A stretch of DNA of 64,000 nt from Salinimicrobium sp963739625 (GTDB lineage: Bacteria; Bacteroidota; Bacteroidia; Flavobacteriales; Flavobacteriaceae). The notes under the pieces were generated by a model. It was given only the letters and a program-made list of their open reading frames with translations. It had not been told where the DNA came from and did not search any database. Made by a program: the position numbers and the translations under genes. Location of the stretch: NCBI GenBank assembly GCA_963739625.1, contig CAVUAU010000015.1:62001-126000 (forward strand). The letters run 5' to 3'. Position 1 is the first letter of the stretch, and each line of letters opens with the position of its first letter. Shown piece after piece: positions 16,879-24,499 of this stretch.

Positions 16879-18459
16879 ATGGCAGAAATAAATCCGGCTG
16901 AAGTATCAGCGATATTAAAAAAACAGCTTTCCGGATATGAAGCTAAAGCTTCTTTGGATGAGGTGGGAACTGTACTTAACGTAGGTGACGGTATCGCCAA
17001 CGTGTACGGACTTTCTAACGCACAATATGGTGAGTTGGTTGAATTCGAAAGCGGATTGGAAGGGATCGTTCTTAACCTTGAAGAAGACAATGTTGGGGTG
17101 GTTCTTTTAGGCCCTTTTAAAGATGTAAAAGAAGGAGCAACCGTACGTCGTACGCAGCGTATTGCTTCCATTAATGTAGGTGAAGGAATCGTAGGCCGTG
17201 TAGTTAACACACTTGGAGAGCCTATCGACGGAAAAGGACCAATTGAAGGAGAAACTTTCCAGATGCCATTGGAACGTAAAGCTCCCGGGGTAATCTACCG
17301 TGAGCCGGTAACCGAGCCACTTCAAACAGGTATTAAGGCTATCGATGCCATGGTGCCGATTGGACGTGGACAAAGGGAATTGGTGATTGGTGACCGTCAA
17401 ACAGGTAAGACTGCTGTGGTTATCGATACCATTCTTAACCAGAAAGAATTTTACGATGCAGGTGAGCCTGTATACTGTATATATGTTGCCATTGGGCAAA
17501 AAGCTTCTACCGTAGCAGGTATTGCAAAGACTCTTGAAGATAAAGGAGCTTTGGCTTATACTACTATTGTAGCTGCAAACGCATCAGATCCTGCTCCTAT
17601 GCAGGTTTATGCTCCTTTCGCAGGTGCTGCGATCGGGGAATACTTCAGGGATACCGGTCGTCCTGCATTGATCGTTTATGATGATCTTTCCAAGCAGGCG
17701 GTTGCTTACCGTGAGGTTTCTTTGTTGCTTCGTCGTCCACCGGGACGTGAGGCTTACCCTGGAGACGTTTTCTTCCTTCACTCGAGATTGCTTGAGCGTG
17801 CCGCTAAAGTGATTTCTGATGACAGCATTGCGAAGGAAATGAACGACCTTCCCGATGTATTGAAAGACAAAGTAAAAGGTGGTGGATCACTTACTGCACT
17901 TCCGCTTATTGAAACTCAGGCGGGGGACGTATCGGCTTATATCCCTACCAACGTGATCTCTATTACAGATGGTCAGATCTTCCTTACTTCAGACTTGTTT
18001 AACTCAGGGGTTCGTCCTGCGATCAACGTAGGTATCTCTGTATCACGTGTGGGTGGTAACGCTCAGATCAAGTCGATGAAGAAGGTTGCCGGTACATTGA
18101 AGCTTGACCAGGCGCAGTATCGTGAACTTGAAGCATTTGCCAAGTTTGGATCAGACCTTGACCCGGCTACTCTAAGTGTAATTGAGAAAGGTAAGCGTAA
18201 CGTGGAGATTCTTAAGCAGGCTCAAAACAACCCTTACCCGGTAGAAGAGCAGATCGCGATCATCTATGCAGGTTCCAAAAACCTGTTGAAAGAAGTACCT
18301 GTTGATAAGGTAAGAGAGTTTGAAAAAGATTATCTGGAGTACCTTGATGCTAAGCATAGAGACGTACTTGATACCCTTAAAGCGGGTAAATTGACCGATG
18401 AAGTTACCGACACGCTTAACAATGCGGCGAAGGAAATTTCAGCAAAGTATAAAGCTTAA
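16879..18459 (+). CDS. atpA: ATP synthase subunit alpha
   Basis: A 526-residue F1 head subunit that binds non-catalytic nucleotide. The P-loop GDRQTGKT is near residues 172-179, followed by LIVYDDLSKQAVAYREVSLL and LLRRPPGREAYPGDVFFLHS, all hallmark alpha-subunit motifs. Length is normal. The gene order B-E-F-H-A-G without D and C is the usual flavobacterial layout, with atpD/atpC elsewhere on the chromosome. A 79-nt gap with a heptad repeat array separates it from atpG. Confidence 0.98.
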   Translation: MAEINPAEVSAILKKQLSGYEAKASLDEVGTVLNVGDGIANVYGLSNAQYGELVEFESGLEGIVLNLEEDNVGVVLLGPFKDVKEGATVRRTQRIASINVGEGIVGRVVNTLGEPIDGKGPIEGETFQMPLERKAPGVIYREPVTEPLQTGIKAIDAMVPIGRGQRELVIGDRQTGKTAVVIDTILNQKEFYDAGEPVYCIYVAIGQKASTVAGIAKTLEDKGALAYTTIVAANASDPAPMQVYAPFAGAAIGEYFRDTGRPALIVYDDLSKQAVAYREVSLLLRRPPGREAYPGDVFFLHSRLLERAAKVISDDSIAKEMNDLPDVLKDKVKGGGSLTALPLIETQAGDVSAYIPTNVISITDGQIFLTSDLFNSGVRPAINVGISVSRVGGNAQIKSMKKVAGTLKLDQAQYRELEAFAKFGSDLDPATLSVIEKGKRNVEILKQAQNNPYPVEEQIAIIYAGSKNLLKEVPVDKVREFEKDYLEYLDAKHRDVLDTLKAGKLTDEVTDTLNNAAKEISAKYKA

Positions 18460-18492
18460 TAAGTGTGGTGAAGAGTTAGGAGTTTGTGAAAA

Positions 18493-18534
18493 ACTCATAA
18501 CTCATAACTCATAACTCTGAACCCATAACTAGTA
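18493..18534 (+). repeat. Seven-base-period array upstream of atpG (copy A)
   Basis: Six consecutive heptads read ACTCATA, ACTCATA, ACTCATA, ACTCTGA, ACCCATA, ACTAGTA. The array ends exactly 4 nt before the atpG start at 18539. The units are not separated by spacers, so this is not a CRISPR. The left end of the duplicated unit falls inside this array. Confidence 0.85.
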
Positions 18535-18538
18535 AATA

Positions 18539-19399
18539 ATGGCCAATTTAAAAGAACTAAGAAGCAGAATTACATCGGTTTCCTCGACCATGCAGATCAC
18601 CAGTGCCATGAAGATGGTATCGGCTGCAAAGTTGAGCAAGGCGCAGGATGCGATCACCCAAATGAGGCCTTATGCCGAAAAGCTTACAGAGCTGCTGCAA
18701 AATCTGAGTGCCACTCTTGGCAGCGATCAGAGCAGCAAGTATGCCGAGCAGCGAGAGGTGAAAAATGTGCTTATTGTAGCCGTTTCTTCCAACAGGGGTC
18801 TTGCAGGTGCTTTCAACTCTAACATCGTGAAAGCTGTAAAGCAATTGGCTGCCAATGATTACAGCGGCAAGAATGTGGAGGTGATGAGCCTTGGGAAAAA
18901 AGCCAACGACATTCTTAAAAAGACCTTCAGCATTTACAAGAACGAGAACGGCATCTATGATGATCTGAGCTTTGATAATGCAGCTGCAGTTGCCGAAGAT
19001 CTTATGAAGCAGTTCGTGGAAGGTAAATATGACAAGATCGTTGTCGTGTACAACCAGTTCAAGAATGCCGCTACTCAAATCGTGATGAGAGAGCAGTTCC
19101 TGCCTATCGTCCCGGTTGAAAAGGATGAGAACGTTGTTCTGGATTACATTTTTGAGCCTTCTAAAGAAGAGATCGTGGAAGAATTGATCCCTAAATCTTT
19201 AAAAATGCAGATTTTTAAAGCCCTTAGAGACTCTGTAGCTTCTGAACACGGTGCACGTATGACCGCAATGCACAAAGCAACCGATAACGCAACAGAACTG
19301 CGTGATTCGCTTAAACTGTCTTACAACAAAGCCCGTCAGGCTTCTATTACCAATGAGATCCTTGAGATCGTTGGTGGAGCTGAGGCTTTGAACAAATAG
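18539..19399 (+). CDS. atpG: ATP synthase subunit gamma, copy A
   Basis: The 286-residue central rotor shaft of F1. N-terminal ANLKELRSRITSVSSTMQIT and the MKMVSAAK motif, plus the C-terminal long helix ending RQASITNEILEIVGGAEAL, are diagnostic. It lies 79 nt after atpA behind a heptad array and is followed by a terminator, so it is the last gene of the operon. A second gene at 22941 encodes a protein differing at a single residue (Val in KIVVVY here, Ile there). Having two intact atpG genes is unusual. Confidence 0.97.
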   Translation: MANLKELRSRITSVSSTMQITSAMKMVSAAKLSKAQDAITQMRPYAEKLTELLQNLSATLGSDQSSKYAEQREVKNVLIVAVSSNRGLAGAFNSNIVKAVKQLAANDYSGKNVEVMSLGKKANDILKKTFSIYKNENGIYDDLSFDNAAAVAEDLMKQFVEGKYDKIVVVYNQFKNAATQIVMREQFLPIVPVEKDENVVLDYIFEPSKEEIVEELIPKSLKMQIFKALRDSVASEHGARMTAMHKATDNATELRDSLKLSYNKARQASITNEILEIVGGAEALNK

Positions 19400-19448
19400 T
19401 TTTGAAATAATATTTCGGATTAACCTTCTGAAAATGACATTTTTGAGA

Positions 19449-19481
19449 CCCCATACCGCAAGGTGTGGGGTTTTCTTTTTT
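19449..19481 (+). terminator. Terminator after atpG copy A
   Basis: CCCCATACC-GCAA-GGTGTGGGG forms a 9-bp stem with a stable GCAA tetraloop, followed by TTTTCTTTTTT. It ends the ATP synthase transcript. The same structure is repeated after copy B. A CATTTTTGA element sits just upstream. Confidence 0.9.
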
Positions 19482-19503
19482 CTGCTGGAAGCTGGCTTGG
19501 TAC

Positions 19504-19511
19504 TAATTTTG
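19504..19511 (+). promoter_or_regulatory. -7 promoter box for the lipoprotein gene, copy A
   Basis: TAATTTTG matches TAnnTTTG, 33 nt upstream of the ATG at 19545. The surrounding spacer has diverged in copy B, yet a matching box is kept there, which supports its use. Confidence 0.6.
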
Positions 19512-19544
19512 TTTAGAAAGTTGTAATTCACAAAGCAGCTTTTT

Positions 19545-20057
19545 ATGAAAATCCTTTTCAAATTTATTCCGGCGATGCTTATTCTTTTCAGTTTTTCGAA
19601 TTGTGCCAACGGCAGGAAACTGCAGGAAGAACCACCCATTGATATAAAACCTGCCTACTACACCACCTGGACAGGCGGAGTAAAAGGAGCAGGAGCTGGT
19701 ATTAATTTTTTCATTCCTACAGAAGGTGATGACAAAGTTGTTCTGGACAGCGTCTACTTCCGCGGAAGAAAGGCTGCCCTGCAAAAGGATCTCGCTGAGC
19801 CGGGGCTTTACGTGGCCCAGTTTAGAATTCCTGCGCCCGATGCTAAACGCGACATCATTATGCACGCAGATCCTAAGAAAGAGTATGGCAACACCCCGCC
19901 GGTTATTCCCGAAGAAATGCCTTTCAAACTTGAAAAAGATGAAGCTGCAGTTAGATATATTATTAACGGCCGGCCTAAATATTTTAAGCTCAAGGCTGTG
20001 GGGAAGCGTGAGAATGACAGCCTTCAAATAAAAAACCCCGAAAATATTCGGCATTAG
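19545..20057 (+). CDS. Small putative lipoprotein of unknown function, copy A
   Basis: A 170-residue protein with a lipoprotein signal (AMLILFSFSNCANG, lipid Cys at residue 20). The mature part has beta-rich segments such as AYYTTWTGGVKGAGAGINFF and a proline-containing middle (GNTPPVIPEEMPF). The sequence pattern suggests a small beta-sandwich exposed at the outer membrane or periplasm. I do not recognise a family. The second copy at 23943 encodes the same protein. It precedes the flippase gene, but a separate promoter box lies between them. Confidence 0.7.
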   Translation: MKILFKFIPAMLILFSFSNCANGRKLQEEPPIDIKPAYYTTWTGGVKGAGAGINFFIPTEGDDKVVLDSVYFRGRKAALQKDLAEPGLYVAQFRIPAPDAKRDIIMHADPKKEYGNTPPVIPEEMPFKLEKDEAAVRYIINGRPKYFKLKAVGKRENDSLQIKNPENIRH

Positions 20058-20069
20058 GTTGTGCTATAG

Positions 20070-20077
20070 TACATTTG
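20070..20077 (+). promoter_or_regulatory. -7 promoter box for the flippase gene, copy A
   Basis: TACATTTG matches TAnnTTTG, 25 nt upstream of the TTG start at 20102. A second identical TACATTTG occurs at 20097-20104 and includes the start codon itself; the two are part of a direct repeat AGTACATTTG with a 27-bp spacing. Confidence 0.55.
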
Positions 20078-20101
20078 TGAGAGAAATCAACAAAAGTACA
20101 T

Positions 20102-21556
20102 TTGGCCCTCCTTCAAAAACTGTTTAAACAAACCTTTATTTATGGATTAGCCACGGTGGTGCCAAGGATGATGTCATTCTTGCTGTTGCCGCTGTATTCT
20201 GCTTATCTGCCTACCGAAGGTTTTGGAGAAGTGACCATTGTCTTTGCCTGGATGGCCGTTTTCAACGTGCTGTTGGCCTACGGGATGGAGACTTCCTTTT
20301 TTCGCTTTTTTCATCAGGAACAGTTTCGAAGAGATGTTACAGCCACCGCTGCTTTATCGCTTCTAGGTTCTACGGCCCTCTTTTTAGTTGTTGGGCTCCT
20401 GTTGAAGGATTATATCGCTGAAGCTACTGCGATAGCCTCTCATTATATCACTTTCGTTATTTTGATTCTGGCGCTTGATGCCCTCGCAACCATACCCTTT
20501 GCGTGGCTTCGCGCCAAAGAACGTCCCACGGTTTTTGCGCTAATAAAAATAGGCAACGTTGCGGTCAACCTTGGTTTGAATATCTTCTTCATAGTCTTTC
20601 TTCCGGAACTGGCATCCAAAAATGCCTTTTTTGAAGCCCTTTATATTCCCGATTTTGTCATCGCCTACATCTTTATTGCCAATCTAATCGCCAGCGGGTT
20701 GACGTTGCTCGTTATGCTGCCGTTCTACCTTAAGCTGAAGTACAGTTTTAGCAAAGACCTTTGGCAAAAGATGCTGAGTTACGGGGCCCCAATCCTGATT
20801 GCGGGTATTGGTTTTGTGATCAATGAAGTCTTTGATAAGATCCTGCTGGGGCGATTGCTGCCACAGGACATCGCAAAGTCCGAAGTTGGAGCGTACGCAG
20901 CCTGTTATCGGCTTGCGCTGTTCATGACCCTGTTTGCAACGGCCTTTAGAATGGGCATAGAACCTTTTTTCTTCAGCCATGCCAAAGAGAAAAACTCGAC
21001 CGAGACCTACGCGATGATCACCAAGTATTTTGTCATTTTTGGAGCCGCTATTTTGATCTGTGTTACGGTGTTTTCAGATCTGCTGAAACAGCTGCTCATA
21101 AGGGACAGTGCGTATTGGGAAGCAATGGTGGTGGTGCCTATGATCCTTATAGCCAATTTATTTTTGGGTATTTATCACAATCTTTCTGTTTGGTACAAGG
21201 TGAGCGACCGCACCAGGTACGCGGCTTATATTTCTATTTTTGGAGCTGCAGTAACGCTCATCCTTAACTTTTGGCTGATTCCTTACTACAGCTACGTGGG
21301 CTCGGCCATAGCGACCATGGCGGCTTACGGCAGTATGATGCTGCTGTCTTTCTACTTCGGAAGAAAATATTATCCGGTGCCTTACGATCTCAAGAGAATT
21401 GGTGGTTACCTGCTGCTATCCATCGGTTTTTCGGTAATCTACTTCTATGTTTTTAGAAATAATTATTACCTCGGGAGTATATTAATTCTTATCTTTTTTG
21501 CCCTTATTTATTACGCTGAAAAAGATCAGTTAAAACGACTTCTGAAGCAGGGCTAA
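20102..21556 (+). CDS. Oligosaccharide flippase family protein, copy A
   Basis: A 484-residue membrane protein with about 14 helices, of the polysaccharide export / Wzx part of the MOP superfamily. The start KLFKQTFIYGLATVVPRMMS is typical of the flavobacterial members. It should flip lipid-linked sugar units across the inner membrane. The start codon is TTG (20102), supported by the conserved N-terminus and lack of a better ATG. It is followed 23 nt later by dut. The copy at 24500 encodes an identical protein. Confidence 0.88.
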   Translation: MALLQKLFKQTFIYGLATVVPRMMSFLLLPLYSAYLPTEGFGEVTIVFAWMAVFNVLLAYGMETSFFRFFHQEQFRRDVTATAALSLLGSTALFLVVGLLLKDYIAEATAIASHYITFVILILALDALATIPFAWLRAKERPTVFALIKIGNVAVNLGLNIFFIVFLPELASKNAFFEALYIPDFVIAYIFIANLIASGLTLLVMLPFYLKLKYSFSKDLWQKMLSYGAPILIAGIGFVINEVFDKILLGRLLPQDIAKSEVGAYAACYRLALFMTLFATAFRMGIEPFFFSHAKEKNSTETYAMITKYFVIFGAAILICVTVFSDLLKQLLIRDSAYWEAMVVVPMILIANLFLGIYHNLSVWYKVSDRTRYAAYISIFGAAVTLILNFWLIPYYSYVGSAIATMAAYGSMMLLSFYFGRKYYPVPYDLKRIGGYLLLSIGFSVIYFYVFRNNYYLGSILILIFFALIYYAEKDQLKRLLKQG

Positions 21557-21579
21557 AAACCACTTTTTCGGAAGCTAAA

Positions 21580-22023
21580 ATGAAGAAAATGAACGTAAAA
21601 ATAATCAACAAATCCCAACACGGCTTGCCGGCTTATGAAACGGGTTCTTCCGCAGGAATGGACCTGCGAGCCAATATGGATGAAGCCGTTGCGTTAAAAC
21701 CTTTGGAAAGGGCCATCATCAAGACCGGCCTGTTTATAGAGATTCCGGTAGGTTATGAAGCACAGGTGCGGCCAAGGAGCGGCCTGGCAGCCAAAAAAGG
21801 CATTACCGTGCTCAATTCTCCCGGCACCATCGACGCTGATTATCGCGGAGAGATTGGAGTGATCCTCGTGAACCTTTCCAACGAAGAGTTTATCATTGAG
21901 AATGGGGAACGGGTGGCCCAACTGGTGATCTCCCGGCACGAACATATCACCTGGAAAGAAGTCGAAGTGCTTGAAGAAACCCAACGTGGGGCAGGCGGCT
22001 TTGGCAGCACGGGAACGAAATAG
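21580..22023 (+). CDS. dut: dUTP diphosphatase, copy A (intact)
   Basis: A 147-residue trimeric dUTPase that hydrolyses dUTP to dUMP, limiting uracil in DNA and feeding dTMP synthesis. All five motifs are present: AGMDLRAN, PRSGLAAKKG, NSPGTIDADYRGE, NGERVAQLVI and the C-terminal GAGGFGSTG. ATGs occur at 21580 and 21589. This is the only intact dut in the window; the second copy is frameshifted. A TCAGTGA heptad array begins 3 nt after the stop codon. Confidence 0.96.
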   Translation: MKKMNVKIINKSQHGLPAYETGSSAGMDLRANMDEAVALKPLERAIIKTGLFIEIPVGYEAQVRPRSGLAAKKGITVLNSPGTIDADYRGEIGVILVNLSNEEFIIENGERVAQLVISRHEHITWKEVEVLEETQRGAGGFGSTGTK

Positions 22024-22026
22024 TGT

Positions 22027-22051
22027 TCAGTGATCAGTGATCAGTGATCAG
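22027..22051 (+). repeat. TCAGTGA heptad array downstream of dut (copy A)
   Basis: Three perfect TCAGTGA units followed by TCAG. The matching place in copy B has the same 7-base period, but two of three units carry changes (TCAGTGC, TCAGTAA, TCAGTGA). Confidence 0.85.
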
Positions 22052-22087
22052 AAAAACAGTTTAAGAAATTCATCCTTTGAGGGGGAA

Positions 22088-22129
22088 GATCTTAGATCTC
22101 ACGTCTCAAATCTCAAATCTAATATCTAA
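22088..22129 (+). repeat. Seven-base-period array upstream of the nucleotidyltransferase (copy A)
   Basis: Six heptads: GATCTTA, GATCTCA, CGTCTCA, AATCTCA, AATCTAA, TATCTAA (consensus nATCTnA). The array ends 4 nt before the ATG at 22134, the same distance as the unrelated array before atpG. It is identical in copy B. Confidence 0.85.
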
Positions 22130-22133
22130 TAAA

Positions 22134-22916
22134 ATGAAAATTATAGTTCCCATGGCGGGCCGCGGTTCAAGGCTTCGTCCACATACGCTTACAGTTCCAA
22201 AACCGTTAATTCCTATTGCGGGAAAACCTATCGTCCACCGTTTGGTAGAAGATATCGCTAAAGTCCTGGATGAGAAGATCGATGAGATCGCGTTCATCAT
22301 TGGTGAAGATTTTGGTGAAAAAGTAGAAACTGATCTTAAAGAAATTGCAGGTACTCTTGGTGCAAAAGGCACCATTTACTACCAGGACAAACCTCTTGGA
22401 ACCGGGCATGCGATCATGTGCGCCAAAGATTCTCTCGAGGGCCCTGCGGTGATCGCTTATGCTGATACACTTTTTAAAGCCGATTTTACGTTAGATAAAG
22501 AAGCAGATGGAGTCATATGGGTAAAACAGGTTGAAAACCCATCTGCTTATGGCGTAGTGCAGCTTAACGAGCAGCGACAGATCGTTGACCTGGTCGAGAA
22601 GCCTGAAGAGTTTGTTTCTGACCTCGCAGTTATAGGAATTTACTATTTTAAAGATGTGGCAGTTCTTAAGAACGAGTTGCAGGAAGTACTCGATAAGAAT
22701 ATTATTAGAGGCGGCGAATACCAGATCAATGACGGGATCGAAGCCATGAAACGCAAAGGAAAGATCTTTGTTCCCGGGAAAGTTGATGAATGGATGGACT
22801 GCGGAAACAAAAAAGTGACTGTAGAAACAAACACAAGGATGCTGAATTTTCTTCAGCAGGACGGGGAGCAGTTGATCTCTTCAAATGTGGAACAAGAAAA
22901 TTCTCATAACTCATAA
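22134..22916 (+). CDS. Sugar nucleotidyltransferase, truncated copy A
   Basis: A 260-residue product with the complete N-terminal nucleotidyltransferase domain (IIVPMAGRGSRLRPHT near residues 2-17, TLTVPKPLIPIAGKP next, EWMDCGNKK near the end) but lacking the C-terminal left-handed beta-helix present in copy B. The gene is cut at the duplication junction: after QENS it runs into the heptad array and ends with two foreign residues and a stop. The truncated domain could keep activity, but the lost part usually carries oligomerisation or acyltransferase function. The start is the ATG directly after the heptad array. Confidence 0.8.
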   Translation: MKIIVPMAGRGSRLRPHTLTVPKPLIPIAGKPIVHRLVEDIAKVLDEKIDEIAFIIGEDFGEKVETDLKEIAGTLGAKGTIYYQDKPLGTGHAIMCAKDSLEGPAVIAYADTLFKADFTLDKEADGVIWVKQVENPSAYGVVQLNEQRQIVDLVEKPEEFVSDLAVIGIYYFKDVAVLKNELQEVLDKNIIRGGEYQINDGIEAMKRKGKIFVPGKVDEWMDCGNKKVTVETNTRMLNFLQQDGEQLISSNVEQENSHNS

Positions 22917-22936
22917 CTCTGAACCCATAACTAGTA
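22904..22936 (+). repeat. Heptad array at the duplication junction, upstream of atpG copy B
   Basis: The remnant TCATA, ACTCATA, ACTCTGA, ACCCATA, ACTAGTA is fused to the truncated nucleotidyltransferase coding sequence. It again ends 4 nt before the atpG start (22941). Confidence 0.85.
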
Positions 22937-22940
22937 AATA

Positions 22941-23801
22941 ATGGCCAATTTAAAAGAACTAAGAAGCAGAATTACATCGGTTTCCTCGACCATGCAGATC
23001 ACCAGTGCCATGAAGATGGTATCGGCTGCAAAGTTGAGCAAGGCGCAGGATGCGATCACCCAAATGAGGCCTTATGCCGAAAAGCTTACAGAGCTGCTGC
23101 AAAATCTGAGTGCCACTCTTGGCAGCGATCAGAGCAGCAAGTATGCTGAGCAGCGAGAGGTGAAAAATGTGCTTATTGTAGCCGTTTCTTCCAACAGGGG
23201 TCTTGCGGGTGCTTTCAACTCTAACATCGTGAAAGCTGTAAAGCAATTGGCTGCCAATGATTACAGCGGCAAGAATGTGGAGGTGATGAGCCTTGGGAAA
23301 AAAGCCAACGACATTCTTAAAAAGACCTTCAGTATTTACAAGAACGAGAACGGCATCTATGATGATCTGAGCTTTGATAATGCAGCTGCGGTTGCCGAAG
23401 ATCTTATGAAGCAGTTCGTGGAAGGTAAATATGACAAGATCGTTATCGTGTACAACCAGTTCAAGAATGCCGCTACTCAAATCGTGATGAGAGAGCAGTT
23501 CCTGCCTATCGTCCCGGTTGAAAAGGATGAGAACGTTGTTCTGGATTACATTTTTGAGCCTTCTAAAGAAGAGATCGTGGAAGAATTGATCCCTAAATCT
23601 TTAAAAATGCAGATTTTTAAAGCCCTTAGAGACTCTGTAGCTTCTGAACACGGTGCACGTATGACCGCAATGCACAAAGCAACTGATAACGCAACAGAAC
23701 TGCGTGATTCGCTTAAACTGTCTTACAACAAAGCCCGTCAGGCTTCTATTACCAATGAGATCCTTGAGATCGTTGGTGGAGCTGAGGCTTTGAACAAATA
23801 G
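22941..23801 (+). CDS. atpG: ATP synthase subunit gamma, copy B
   Basis: A second intact 286-residue gamma subunit, differing from copy A at one residue (Ile in KIVIVY) and at only a handful of bases. All family motifs are intact. Unlike copy A it does not directly follow atpA; it lies behind the truncated nucleotidyltransferase gene and would be transcribed from read-through or from the flippase-dut transcript of copy A. Both products should assemble into the same enzyme. Confidence 0.95.
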   Translation: MANLKELRSRITSVSSTMQITSAMKMVSAAKLSKAQDAITQMRPYAEKLTELLQNLSATLGSDQSSKYAEQREVKNVLIVAVSSNRGLAGAFNSNIVKAVKQLAANDYSGKNVEVMSLGKKANDILKKTFSIYKNENGIYDDLSFDNAAAVAEDLMKQFVEGKYDKIVIVYNQFKNAATQIVMREQFLPIVPVEKDENVVLDYIFEPSKEEIVEELIPKSLKMQIFKALRDSVASEHGARMTAMHKATDNATELRDSLKLSYNKARQASITNEILEIVGGAEALNK

Positions 23802-23850
23802 TTTTGAAATAATATTTCGGATTAACCTTCTGAAAATGACATTTTTGAGA

Positions 23851-23884
23851 CCCCATACCGCAAGGTGTGGGGTTTTCTTTTTTC
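23851..23884 (+). terminator. Terminator after atpG copy B
   Basis: Same CCCCATACC-GCAA-GGTGTGGGG hairpin and T-rich tail as after copy A. Confidence 0.9.
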
Positions 23885-23904
23885 TGTGGAAGCGGGCTTG
23901 GTAC

Positions 23905-23912
23905 TACTTTTG
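23905..23912 (+). promoter_or_regulatory. -7 promoter box for the lipoprotein gene, copy B
   Basis: TACTTTTG matches TAnnTTTG. Only the unconstrained positions differ from the copy A box (TAATTTTG), while the flanking spacer has many changes and indels. Confidence 0.6.
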
Positions 23913-23942
23913 TTTATAAATTGAAATTTAACGCAGTTTTTT

Positions 23943-24455
23943 ATGAAAATTCTTTTCAAATTTATTCCGGCGATGCTTATTCTTTTCAGTTTTTCCAATT
24001 GTGCCAACGGCAGGAAACTGCAGGAAGAACCACCCATTGATATAAAACCTGCCTACTACACCACCTGGACAGGCGGAGTAAAAGGAGCAGGAGCTGGTAT
24101 TAATTTTTTCATTCCTACAGAAGGTGATGACAAAGTTGTTCTGGACAGCGTCTACTTCCGCGGAAGAAAGGCTGCCCTGCAAAAGGATCTCGCTGAGCCG
24201 GGGCTTTACGTGGCCCAGTTTAGAATTCCTGCGCCCGATGCTAAACGCGACATCATTATGCACGCAGATCCTAAGAAAGAGTATGGCAACACCCCGCCGG
24301 TTATTCCCGAAGAAATGCCTTTCAAACTTGAAAAAGATGAAGCTGCAGTTAGATATATTATTAACGGCCGGCCTAAATATTTTAAGCTCAAGGCTGTGGG
24401 GAAGCGTGAGAATGACAGCCTTCAAATAAAAAACCCCGAAAATATTCGGCATTAG
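23943..24455 (+). CDS. Small putative lipoprotein of unknown function, copy B
   Basis: A 170-residue protein identical in sequence to copy A, with the same lipoprotein signal (lipid Cys at residue 20). The coding DNA is nearly identical to copy A, in contrast with the strongly changed upstream spacer. Function is unknown; it may be an envelope protein. Confidence 0.7.
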   Translation: MKILFKFIPAMLILFSFSNCANGRKLQEEPPIDIKPAYYTTWTGGVKGAGAGINFFIPTEGDDKVVLDSVYFRGRKAALQKDLAEPGLYVAQFRIPAPDAKRDIIMHADPKKEYGNTPPVIPEEMPFKLEKDEAAVRYIINGRPKYFKLKAVGKRENDSLQIKNPENIRH

Positions 24456-24467
24456 GTTGTGCTATAG

Positions 24468-24475
24468 TACATTTG
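24468..24475 (+). promoter_or_regulatory. -7 promoter box for the flippase gene, copy B
   Basis: TACATTTG as in copy A, with the second TACATTTG at 24495-24502 again overlapping the TTG start codon. Confidence 0.55.
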
Positions 24476-24499
24476 TGAGAGAAATCAACAAAAGTACAT

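Larger units (their letters stand above)
18501..22902 (+). repeat. Tandem duplication, copy A (atpG to truncated nucleotidyltransferase)
   Basis: About 4.4 kb that recurs directly downstream. Copy A begins in the heptad array before atpG and ends inside the nucleotidyltransferase gene at about 22902/22903, where ...GAAAATTC is joined to CTCATAACTCATAACTCTGA, i.e. to the heptad array before the second atpG. The two flanks share at most one base at the junction. Differences between copies are very few in atpG, the lipoprotein and the flippase, but numerous in the atpG-lipoprotein spacer, dut and the nucleotidyltransferase gene. Confidence 0.92.

Noticed and set aside
18493..18534. Heptad array as a CRISPR
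   Set aside because: Units of 7 bp follow each other without spacers and no cas gene is present.
18557..19078. 173-codon minus-strand ORF opposite atpG (also at 22959-23480)
   Set aside because: Its conservation between copies follows from the atpG duplication; composition is that of an antisense shadow.
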